From a bacterium (GTDB taxonomy: Bacteria; Caldisericota; Caldisericia; B22-G15), in the NCBI GenBank assembly GCA_012517755.1, contig JAAYUH010000156.1:1-5890 (forward strand): a stretch of 5,890 bases of DNA. Reading direction: 5' to 3'. The position numbers were made by a program, and so were the translations under genes. Below, one piece after another: positions 1 through 5,850 of this stretch. The notes under the pieces were generated by a model. That model was not told the origin of the DNA. It saw only the letters and a program-made list of their open reading frames with translations, and made no database searches. Every line of letters begins with the position of its first letter. The first letter of the stretch is position 1.

Positions 1-17
1 ATTTTTTCAGAGACCTC
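1..17. repeat. Possible right-end remnant of the intergenic repeat element
   Basis: These 17 bases match 3549-3565 at 15 of 17 positions, sharing the core TTTTTCA, one variable base, then AGACCTC. At 3549-3565 this sequence directly follows the composite palindromic element. The simplest reading is that the window begins inside the right edge of another copy whose body lies to the left, outside the window. It is short and could be coincidence. Confidence 0.4.
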
Positions 18-80
18 TATTTAATAAAAAAAGAATTTATTAAATATCTATTTTATAGATACAAAATTGAATAATTTTGT
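18..80 (-). terminator. AT-only inverted repeats after ileS, possible weak terminator
   Basis: Three palindromes lie immediately beyond the ileS stop codon in the direction of its transcription. Positions 61-68 pair with 73-80 (8 bp, perfect, 4-base loop). Positions 45-50 pair with 56-61 (6 bp). Positions 18-28 pair with 36-46 (11 bp, 7-base loop). All pairs except one G-C or C-G in each of the first two are A-T. On the minus strand the last hairpin carries a T-rich loop, but no stem is followed by a clean T tract as in a classical intrinsic terminator. The position suggests transcript-end processing or weak termination. In DNA this AT-rich, some palindromes arise by chance. Confidence 0.4.
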
Positions 81-83
81 GAT

Positions 84-3000
84 TTATGCTTTATTAATAT
101 AAATTTCTCCGTCTTCGAAGGCGATTTTGTTACCTATAACTTCTCCAAAAATAAGTCTTTCTATTAACGCTTCTTCTTTAAGGTAGTTTATATATTTTTT
201 TATTATTTCTAATTTTTCTTCAGGGAGAACAACTCCAAGCACAATTCTATCTGTTACTTCAAGACCAACATTCTTTCTTGTATTCTGAATAAAATGTAAA
301 AATTCTCTAAGCCAGCCCTCTTTTTTAAGTTCTTCATCAATTGATAGGGAAAGGATTACTGTTATATCTTTATTGAAAGCAACTGAATAATTACCTTTTG
401 GTTTTTTTTCAACAATTAAATCTTCAACTCTAATTTTTTCTTTGAAGTTATCAAAATTAACCTCAAATTCTTTCTCTTTTAAAAGCATTTTATAAATATA
501 AAGACCTTCTTTTTCAAGTAAATCTTTTAAATTATTAATATATCTTCCAAATTTTTTGCCAAGAATATCTAAATTTGGTTTAAGATTTATTTCAACAAAA
601 TCATCTTCATTATCAATAAACTTAACATCCTTAATATTAAGTTCACCTTTTATTAAATCTATAAAATCTTCAATATTTTCTTTTTTGTTTGAATAAATAT
701 AAATAGTTTTTAATGGTTGTCTTATTTTTATGTTACTTTTTTTTCTTAAAGATCTGCCAAGTTCAACGATATCTCTGATGAATTCCATTCTTTTTTCAAG
801 TTCTATATCAATTAAATCTGAATTAAATTTTGGATAATCTTCAAGATGTACACTTTCTTTAAAAATATTTGATTCTCCTTTTAATGATTGATAAATCTCT
901 TCTGAGATAAATGGAGCAAAAGGTGAAATCAATTTCGAAAAATTTAGTAATACTTCATAAAGAGTTTGGTAAGCAGATATTTTATCATTATCCATCTCTC
1001 CTTTCCAGAATCTTTTTCTGTTTAACCTTATATACCAATTTGTTAGTTCATCAACAAATTTTTCCATCTCTCTTGTCGCATCAGTAATATCGTAATTGTC
1101 AAGTTTATTTGTTGAATAAATGATAAGAGAATTAACCCTTGATATTATCCATCTATCCATAATAGATCTTTGTTTATAATTAATATGTTCATATTTATCT
1201 GATTTAAATTCATCAATATTAGCATATAAAGTGAAGAAATTTACACTGCTTCTTAGAGGAATCAAAAAATTTTTTAAACTTACACTTACCGCATTTCTTG
1301 AAAATCTTCTTGGTATCCATGGAGGTGTAACTGTGAATAAGTACCATCTAATTGCATCAGCTCCTTCATTGTTTAGAACATCCCAAGGATCAATTATATT
1401 TCCTTTATGTTTACTCATCTTCTCGCCTTTTTCATCAAGAACAAGCTCAAGACATAAACAATTTTTAAAGGTTGGTGAATCAAAAAGTAGAGTTCCAAGG
1501 GTATGAAGTGTAAAAAACCACCCTCTTGTCTGGTCTATTGCTTCACAAATATAGTCAGCTGGGAATGATTCTTTAAATTTTTCTCTATTTTCAAAAGGAT
1601 AGTGAAGTTGAGCATAAGGCATAGATCCAGAGTCAAGCCAAACATCAAGAACTTCCTTCTCTCTTATCATCTCTTTTCCACATTTCGGACATCTTAATTT
1701 TATTTCATCAATATATGGTCTATGTAAATCTAATCCTTCTTTGTAGTTTATTGCCTTCTCTTTTAACTCTTCTATACTTCCAATAACTTCAATATTTTCA
1801 CAATTTTCACATTTCCATATTGGTAGTGGTGTGCCCCAGTATCTTTCTCTTGATATAGCCCAATCAACTAAAGTTTCAAGCCAGTTACCGAATCTTCCAT
1901 TCTTTATATGTTCTGGATACCAATTAATCTTCTGATTATTTTTAATTAAATTCTCCTTAACATCTGTAGTTTTTATAAACCAGCTCGATTTTGAAAAATA
2001 AATTAGAGGAGTGTCACATCTCCAGCAATGTGGATAAGAGTGAAGATATTTTTCTTCTTTAAAAAGAAGCCCTCTTTCTTGTAAATTTTTTATGATATAT
2101 TTATCTGCTTCTTTAAACCATTTTCCTTTTATGAAACCAGTATCAGGAGAAAAATAGCCATCTTCATTAACAAGTTGGACCACTGGAAGATCTAACTTTT
2201 TACCAAGCTCAAGGTCATCAGCTCCATAACCAGGGGCAATATGAACAATTCCTGTACCTTCTTCTAAACTTACAAAATCTCCATGAGTTACAAAGTGGAC
2301 TTTTTTATTAACTTTTACAAAATCAAAAAGAGGTTGATAATCTAAATCTATCAATTTTTCTCCTTTAAACTTTTCAACTATTTCGTAATCTTTGTCCTTA
2401 AAAATCTCTTTTGCTCTCTCCTCATTTAAAATAAGATATTCATCATTAAATTTAATTTTTATATAATTAAAATCCTTGTTTACAGCAAGAAGTAAATTTG
2501 ATGGAAGAGTCCAAGGTGTTGTTGTCCAAACAAGAAAATATGTATTTTCTAAATTTTTAATTTTAAATTTTATATAGATACTTGGATCATAAACATCTTT
2601 ATAACCTTGAGCAACTTCATGAGATGAAAGTGTTGTTCCACATCTTGGACAATATGGTACAGTTTTATATCCTTTATAGATTAGCCCCTTTTTATATATC
2701 TCTTTTATTATCCAGAAGATGGTTTCAATATATTCATTTACATAAGTTATATATGGATTTTCCATATCAAGCCAGAAAGCGATTCTTTCAGTCATAATCT
2801 CCCACTCTTTTTTATATGTGAAGACGCTTTCTTTACATTTTTTTATAAAATTCTCTATTCCATATTTCTCAATATCTTTTTTATTTTTGAGACCTAAAGA
2901 TTTTTCAACTTCAATTTCAACAGGAAGTCCATGCGTATCCCATCCTCCCTTTCTTTCAACAAGATAACCTTTCATAGTTTTATATCTACATATAGCATCT

Positions 3001-3197
3001 TTAAAAATTCTTGCTAAAACATGATGAACTCCAGGTTTTCCATTTGCAGTTGGTGGCCCTTCATAAAATATGAATTTCTCTCTATCTTTTCTTATATCTA
3101 TACTTTTTTCAAAAATATTATTTTCTTTCCAGAAATTTAAAATTTCTTCCTCTTTTTTTGGTATATCAACATTTGTTTCAAATCTTTTAAAAGCCAT
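84..3197 (-). CDS. ileS: Isoleucyl-tRNA synthetase, type 2 (IleRS2) with GxHH signature
   Basis: Class I cytoplasmic synthetase that charges tRNA-Ile with isoleucine and hydrolyses mischarged valine. At 1037 aa it has the length of the eukaryote/archaeal-like type 2 enzymes, with a long C-terminal region. Visible landmarks: the nucleotide-binding segment GPPTANGKPGVHH (47-59), where the HIGH motif is GVHH (56-59); GWDTHGLPVE just after it; CP1 editing-domain motifs WTTTPWTLPSN (224-234) and GTGIVHIAPGYGADD (314-328); ISRERYWGTPLP; KMSKH (593-597); and the anticodon-binding-domain segment NWYIRLNRKRFW (720-731). Cysteine pairs at 183/186 with 391/394, and 463/466 with 503/506, fit the two zinc sites described for Thermus thermophilus IleRS. 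The start is supported by the N-terminus fitting the family and by AGGAAGGA seven bases or so upstream. The gene is intact, transcribed alone, and divergent from the hydrogenase-like operon. Confidence 0.97.
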   Translation of the reverse strand: MAFKRFETNVDIPKKEEEILNFWKENNIFEKSIDIRKDREKFIFYEGPPTANGKPGVHHVLARIFKDAICRYKTMKGYLVERKGGWDTHGLPVEIEVEKSLGLKNKKDIEKYGIENFIKKCKESVFTYKKEWEIMTERIAFWLDMENPYITYVNEYIETIFWIIKEIYKKGLIYKGYKTVPYCPRCGTTLSSHEVAQGYKDVYDPSIYIKFKIKNLENTYFLVWTTTPWTLPSNLLLAVNKDFNYIKIKFNDEYLILNEERAKEIFKDKDYEIVEKFKGEKLIDLDYQPLFDFVKVNKKVHFVTHGDFVSLEEGTGIVHIAPGYGADDLELGKKLDLPVVQLVNEDGYFSPDTGFIKGKWFKEADKYIIKNLQERGLLFKEEKYLHSYPHCWRCDTPLIYFSKSSWFIKTTDVKENLIKNNQKINWYPEHIKNGRFGNWLETLVDWAISRERYWGTPLPIWKCENCENIEVIGSIEELKEKAINYKEGLDLHRPYIDEIKLRCPKCGKEMIREKEVLDVWLDSGSMPYAQLHYPFENREKFKESFPADYICEAIDQTRGWFFTLHTLGTLLFDSPTFKNCLCLELVLDEKGEKMSKHKGNIIDPWDVLNNEGADAIRWYLFTVTPPWIPRRFSRNAVSVSLKNFLIPLRSSVNFFTLYANIDEFKSDKYEHINYKQRSIMDRWIISRVNSLIIYSTNKLDNYDITDATREMEKFVDELTNWYIRLNRKRFWKGEMDNDKISAYQTLYEVLLNFSKLISPFAPFISEEIYQSLKGESNIFKESVHLEDYPKFNSDLIDIELEKRMEFIRDIVELGRSLRKKSNIKIRQPLKTIYIYSNKKENIEDFIDLIKGELNIKDVKFIDNEDDFVEINLKPNLDILGKKFGRYINNLKDLLEKEGLYIYKMLLKEKEFEVNFDNFKEKIRVEDLIVEKKPKGNYSVAFNKDITVILSLSIDEELKKEGWLREFLHFIQNTRKNVGLEVTDRIVLGVVLPEEKLEIIKKYINYLKEEALIERLIFGEVIGNKIAFEDGEIYINKA

Positions 3198-3203
3198 AAT
3201 TAA

Positions 3204-3211
3204 TCCTTCCT
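3204..3211 (-). promoter_or_regulatory. Shine-Dalgarno site of ileS
   Basis: On the minus strand AGGAAGGA precedes the ATG at 3197 with a gap of 6 bases. It is a good purine-rich ribosome-binding site and fixes the ileS start. Confidence 0.8.
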
Positions 3212-3227
3212 GAAAAAAATATAGATT

Positions 3228-3236
3228 ATTATAACA
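3228..3236 (-). promoter_or_regulatory. Extended -10 promoter of ileS
   Basis: The minus strand reads TGTTATAAT, a perfect extended -10 (TGnTATAAT). Transcription would begin near 3221, giving a leader of about 24 bases that contains the Shine-Dalgarno site. No good -35 hexamer is found 16-18 bases upstream, where the minus strand reads only AT-rich sequence. An extended -10 can compensate for this. The leader is far too short for a T-box riboswitch. Confidence 0.65.
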
Positions 3237-3362
3237 TATTTATTAGATAATTTTGAGATTGCTGGGAAACCCTCTATTTTTTCATTCCCGTCCTCGCAAA
3301 AGCGGGGAAAATGTTAACCCAGTACATCTATTTTGTTATTCAAATGTAAACGCTTCTTTATT

Positions 3363-3390
3363 GTCATTCCCGTGTAAACGGGAATCCAGT
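3363..3390. repeat. Palindromic repeat, intact copy (GTAA loop)
   Basis: A 28-base unit: GTC, left arm ATTCCCGT, loop GTAA, right arm ACGGGAAT, tail CCAGT. The arms are perfect 8-bp reverse complements. It is identical to the copy at 3469-3496. Confidence 0.9.
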
Positions 3391-3401
3391 TTCTCTATTC
3401 T

Positions 3402-3429
3402 GTCGTTCACCTGTAAACGGGAATCCAGT
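3402..3429. repeat. Palindromic repeat with damaged left arm
   Basis: It differs from the intact unit at three positions, all in the left arm (GTTCACCT instead of ATTCCCGT). The loop, right arm and tail are unchanged, and there is no compensating change, so the hairpin is weakened. The copy is separated from the preceding one by 11 T-rich bases. Confidence 0.85.
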
Positions 3430-3468
3430 ATTTTTACTTTCTCATTCTTGTGTAAATGTATCCATTTT

Positions 3469-3496
3469 GTCATTCCCGTGTAAACGGGAATCCAGT
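3469..3496. repeat. Palindromic repeat, intact copy (GTAA loop)
   Basis: Identical over 28 bases to 3363-3390. It is the last copy of the cluster and is followed by the decayed second palindrome at 3512-3550, which suggests that it is the left half of a composite element. Confidence 0.9.
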
Positions 3497-3511
3497 ATTT
3501 CAATCTGCAAT

Positions 3512-3565
3512 ATAGATTTCTGCTTCTCCAAAAATGAGAATTTGAATGACTTTTTCAAAGACCTC
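3512..3565. repeat. Second half and right edge of the composite repeat element (decayed)
   Basis: TAGATTTCTGCTTCTCC followed by GAATTTGAATGAC resembles a degraded palindrome of the form ATTCCTGCTT...AGGAATGAC, which often accompanies the ATTCCCG palindrome in other genomes. It ends in GAATGAC followed by TTTTTCAAAGACCTC, which is shared with window positions 1-17. It starts about 16 bases after the intact 28-base unit at 3469-3496. The same order is seen at 5804-5873. Assignment of this half relies on comparison with a remembered consensus. Confidence 0.5.
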
Positions 3566-3577
3566 AATTTTATCTAT

Positions 3578-3605
3578 TTGACAAAACTCTTTATTTTAAT
3601 ATAAT
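3578..3605 (+). promoter_or_regulatory. Consensus sigma-70 promoter of the hydrogenase-sensor operon
   Basis: TTGACA (3578-3583) and TATAAT (3600-3605) are both perfect hexamers, with a 16-base spacer. The predicted transcription start is near 3611-3613, only about 5-7 bases before the ATG at 3618. No Shine-Dalgarno sequence is present, so the message should be leaderless or nearly so. The promoter begins 12 bases after the right edge of the repeat element. Confidence 0.75.
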
Positions 3606-3617
3606 TATTTTAATTTA

Positions 3618-4007
3618 ATGAAAGTAGATGAAGTAGCAAAATTAATTGACGGAATTATTCTTTCTGGAAAAAATCTTTTAGATAAAATAGATGTAAAAAC
3701 TGCATTTGCTGCAGATTTGATGAGTGATGTTCTCGCTTATGTTGAATCAGATAACAATGATGTAATATTGATAACAGGTATAACTAATCCTCAAATTGTT
3801 AGAACAGCTGAAATGCTTGATATTCCAGTTATAATCGTTGCAAGGGGGAAAACAGTTCCTAAGGAGACAATAAATCTTGCTGATGAAAAGGGAATTATAA
3901 TAATTAGTACAAAAAATATTGTTTTCACAACCTCTGGAATCTTATATACAAATGGAATAAAACCTGCAAAAATAAAACCTCGTGGAGAATCAACCTCTTC
4001 TTGTTGA
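3618..4007 (+). CDS. DRTGG-domain protein, first gene of the hydrogenase-sensor operon
   Basis: A 129-residue soluble protein with no signal peptide or membrane segment. It matches the small DRTGG-domain proteins found beside [FeFe]-hydrogenase-like genes in anaerobes. The family-like segment AFAADLMSDVLA is at residues 29-40. It is followed by an alternating beta/alpha pattern: VILITGITNPQIVRTAEML, then IPVIIVARGKTVP, then GIIIISTKNIVFTTSGILY. The DRTGG signature itself is not preserved; the equivalent place reads VKTAFAAD. The family is thought to bind a small ligand or act as a regulatory module, but its ligand is unknown. ATG 3618 is chosen because the N-terminus MKVDEVAKLI fits the family and because the next in-frame ATG (3720) would cut into the conserved block. 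The 3' end overlaps the next gene by 26 bases, implying translational coupling. Confidence 0.85.
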   Translation: MKVDEVAKLIDGIILSGKNLLDKIDVKTAFAADLMSDVLAYVESDNNDVILITGITNPQIVRTAEMLDIPVIIVARGKTVPKETINLADEKGIIIISTKNIVFTTSGILYTNGIKPAKIKPRGESTSSC

Positions 4008-4422
4008 ATCTTTTAAAATAATTGGAAAAGATTATGAGAATGGTGGAGAAGCATCTTCCAAAATTAAGTCAATTTTAAAAAAATTAGGAATTTCACCAGA
4101 AATAATAAAAAAGGTATCAATTTGCGCTTATGAATCTGAAATGAATATTGTTATCTATGCTTTTGAAGGTGAAATAACTTTAAATGTTTATAGAGATAGA
4201 ATTAAAGTTGTGGCAAAAGATATTGGACCTGGAATAGAGGATTTAGAATTAGCGATGAAAGAAGGTTATTCAACTGCACCACCTGAAGCAATTGAACTTG
4301 GATTTGGTGCAGGGATGGGCTTACCAAATATTAAAAATAATAGTGATAGAATGAAAATAGAAACTGAAATAGGTAAAGGGACAATATTAACATTTGAGGT
4401 AGATTTAAATGAAAAAAGATGA
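3982..4422 (+). CDS. Stand-alone HATPase_c protein, anti-sigma-kinase-like (RsbW/SpoIIAB type)
   Basis: A 146-residue GHKL-fold ATP-binding protein with no sensor domain, no dimerisation/His-phosphotransfer domain and no membrane segment. It therefore resembles anti-sigma factor serine kinases rather than histidine kinases. The N box is around E51-E53-N55 (AYESEMNIVIYAF). The G1 box is DIGPGI at 80-85, and the glycine-rich G2 loop is GFGAGMGLPNI at 107-117. The start is GTG at 3982, inside the end of the DRTGG gene. The residues LLVESFKI that follow fit the family N-terminus, and the next in-frame ATG (4141) would remove the N box. There is no clear Shine-Dalgarno sequence, so ribosomes probably arrive from the upstream gene. 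It overlaps the next gene by 14 bases. The kinase substrate, if any, is not visible in the window. Confidence 0.87.
   Translation: MENQPLLVESFKIIGKDYENGGEASSKIKSILKKLGISPEIIKKVSICAYESEMNIVIYAFEGEITLNVYRDRIKVVAKDIGPGIEDLELAMKEGYSTAPPEAIELGFGAGMGLPNIKNNSDRMKIETEIGKGTILTFEVDLNEKR
4396..4400 (+). promoter_or_regulatory. Shine-Dalgarno site of the iron-sulfur/hydrogenase-like gene
   Basis: GAGGT lies 8 bases before the ATG at 4409, inside the end of the HATPase gene. It is the only convincing Shine-Dalgarno sequence in the operon, and it supports this start. Confidence 0.65.
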
Positions 4423-5659
4423 AAATTATATAAACTCAATTAGAACAATAAGAGAGAAATGCATAGGTTGTACACATTGTTTAAGGATGTGTCCTACTGA
4501 AGCAATAAGAGTTAGAAATAGAAAAATGGAACTTTATGATTTGAAATGTATAGATTGTGGTGAATGCTTTAAAGTTTGTCCAACAGGTTCTATATACAGT
4601 TTTTATGATAATATAGAAGTTATCAAAAATTTTGATTATAATATATTAATTGTTCCAAACATTCTCCCTTCTATTAATTTTGGATTGTTATCATATGAAG
4701 ATGTTATTAAAAGATTATTCTCTTTTGGTTTTAATGAAATATGGGAGGAGGGAATTGGTAATGAAGCATATTTAATTGCTTTAAAAAAAATATTAAAAGA
4801 AAAAAAAGATACTATAAAACCAATTATAACAACCTCTTGCCCTGCAATTGTAAGATTGTTACAGGTGAATTTTCCTCTATTAATTAATAATCTCACAGTA
4901 ATAAATCTGCCTCTTGATATCCTTGGCAACTATATAAAAGAAAAAAGAAAAAATATAAAGATTTTTGGTTTATTTTATTTATCTACATACCCTTGTAAAG
5001 TAACTGCTTTGAAAAATCCATTAGGATTAAAATCTTCACCATTTAATGGTGTATTTTCACTTTCTGATATCTATAAAAAGGTATTGATTGAAAAAAACGA
5101 GGGTTCAGGAGAATTTTTTAAATCTGGTAAAGTTGGTGTAAGTTCTGGAAGAAGAGGAGGAGAAGAGAATTTCCTTGAAGACTTTAAAGTGATTTCAATA
5201 GATGGAATTTGGAATATAAAAAAATTTTTTGATGAGATGGAAGAGGAAAAAATTCCATATTTTGATTATATAGATGCAAAAGCATGTTCTTTAGGATGTG
5301 TTGGGGGTGTTTTTTTAAAAAATCAAAATTTTTTATTAAATTTTTATAACCAGAGAGAAGAAGAAAAAAGAAGAAAATCTTTAATGTCAGATATTATTGA
5401 AAATGATATTGATGAATTTTTGAAAGATGAAAACCTATTATTAACTGAAAAGATAAACCCAAGACCTCAATATTTTCTATCAGAAAATATGGATATAGCA
5501 GCAAAAATATTTCAAGAAGTAAACACTATTTATGATTTACTACCAAAACTTGATTGTGGTTCCTGCGGAGCCCCATCTTGTAGATCTTTTGCTGAAGATG
5601 TTGTTTTAAACAAAATAAAATTAACTGAATGCAAATTTATTGAAGAAAAAAATTTATGA
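4409..5659 (+). CDS. Iron-sulfur sensor protein with degenerate [FeFe]-hydrogenase large-subunit core
   Basis: A 416-residue cytoplasmic protein. N-terminus: two [4Fe-4S] ferredoxin motifs with Cys 18/21/24/28 and 47/50/53/57. Middle (about 75-310): a region like the hydrogenase large-subunit C-terminal domain. TTSCPAIVRL (141-150) corresponds to the TSCCP motif, with Ser143 where catalytic enzymes have the proton-relay Cys. STYPCKVTAL (192-201) corresponds to MPCxxKxxE. ACSLGCVGG (292-300) supplies Cys293 and Cys297 of the third motif, without the following GGQP. C-terminus: a four-Cys FeS domain, CGSCGAPSCRSFAEDVV with Cys 383/386/391 and 408, likely a further [4Fe-4S] cluster. There is no small-subunit region and no PAS domain. 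The altered active-site residues argue against normal hydrogen turnover and for a sensory or electron-relay role. It is last in a three-gene overlapping operon, ending at a terminator. Confidence 0.88.
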   Translation: MKKDENYINSIRTIREKCIGCTHCLRMCPTEAIRVRNRKMELYDLKCIDCGECFKVCPTGSIYSFYDNIEVIKNFDYNILIVPNILPSINFGLLSYEDVIKRLFSFGFNEIWEEGIGNEAYLIALKKILKEKKDTIKPIITTSCPAIVRLLQVNFPLLINNLTVINLPLDILGNYIKEKRKNIKIFGLFYLSTYPCKVTALKNPLGLKSSPFNGVFSLSDIYKKVLIEKNEGSGEFFKSGKVGVSSGRRGGEENFLEDFKVISIDGIWNIKKFFDEMEEEKIPYFDYIDAKACSLGCVGGVFLKNQNFLLNFYNQREEEKRRKSLMSDIIENDIDEFLKDENLLLTEKINPRPQYFLSENMDIAAKIFQEVNTIYDLLPKLDCGSCGAPSCRSFAEDVVLNKIKLTECKFIEEKNL

Positions 5660-5695
5660 GACAAAGGTGTCAGGCACCAAAGTCTCATTTTTTTT
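5656..5695 (+). terminator. Intrinsic terminator of the hydrogenase-sensor operon
   Basis: The outer stem ATGAGAC (5656-5662) pairs with GTCTCAT (5682-5688). The inner stem GGTG/CACC (5666-5669 with 5675-5678) lies beyond a symmetrical AAA/AAA internal loop, and eight T residues follow at 5688-5695. The stop codon TGA (5657-5659) is part of the stem, so transcription should end with almost no 3' UTR. The inner palindrome GGTGTCAGGCACC resembles a motif seen in intergenic DNA of other bacteria, from memory only. Confidence 0.88.
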
Positions 5696-5803
5696 AGATT
5701 TTATAATATAATATGAAGTTATACAAAATTATTAAAAACTCTTTATTATGTCATTCCCAAGTAAATATTCCTATTTTGTCATTCCCGTGAAAACTCTTTT
5801 TTT

Positions 5804-5831
5804 GTCATTCCCGTGAAAACGGGAATCCAGT
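5804..5831. repeat. Palindromic repeat, intact copy (GAAA loop)
   Basis: The same 28-base layout as 3363-3390, with perfect arms ATTCCCGT and ACGGGAAT and tail CCAGT. It differs by one base, giving loop GAAA instead of GTAA. Both loops fit the GNRA tetraloop rule. Confidence 0.9.
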
Positions 5832-5850
5832 TTTTCCATCAATAATATAT

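Larger units (their letters stand above)
3281..3496. repeat. Cluster of six palindromic repeat copies (three near-intact, three decayed)
   Basis: This is most of the intergenic stretch between ileS and the plus-strand operon. Copies of one palindromic unit begin near 3281 (decayed, CATTCCCG then CGCAAAAGCGGGG), 3335 (decayed, GTTATTCAAATGTAAACGC), 3363 (intact), 3402 (three changes), 3441 (decayed, TCATTCTTGTGTAAATG) and 3469 (intact). All have the same orientation. Start-to-start distances in the last five are about 28, 39, 39 and 28 bases, so units abut or are separated by about 11 T-rich bases. The family resembles the short palindromes of the ATTCCC...GGGAAT kind that are scattered through many bacterial genomes. 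No transposase is present in the window. A 76-codon open frame across this stretch is a by-product of the repeats. Confidence 0.85.

Noticed and set aside
1231..1506. Plus-strand open frame inside ileS
   Set aside because: It is a shadow of the antisense strand of a fully conserved ileS, with no Shine-Dalgarno sequence and no recognisable domain. The same applies to the frame at 2582-2797.
3198..3240. T-box riboswitch upstream of ileS
   Set aside because: The predicted leader is about 24 bases, and the only structured DNA further upstream is the repeat cluster. No T-box sequence (TGGNACCGCG-like) is visible.
3253..3483. 76-codon plus-strand open frame
   Set aside because: It is made of translated repeat copies (recurring CKRESS-like peptide), has no ribosome-binding site and lies wholly in the repeat cluster.
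3335..3496. CRISPR-like array of 28-base repeats
   Set aside because: Spacers are absent or about 11 T-rich bases, several repeats are heavily decayed, there are no cas genes, and the unit is a dispersed palindrome that recurs outside the array.
4636..4929. Minus-strand open frame inside the hydrogenase-like gene
   Set aside because: It is opposite a well-supported coding region with family motifs, and nothing recognisable is encoded.
4409..5659. Catalytic hydrogenase HydA
   Set aside because: The protein is short, lacks the GGGQP ending of the third motif, has Ser for the proton-relay Cys and a shifted second-motif Cys, and carries a C-terminal FeS domain typical of the sensor-like family.
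5702..5790. TATAAT at 5702-5707 followed by a 25-codon frame from ATG 5713
   Set aside because: There is no -35 box, as that position is within the terminator. There is no Shine-Dalgarno sequence, and the frame runs into the palindromic repeat.
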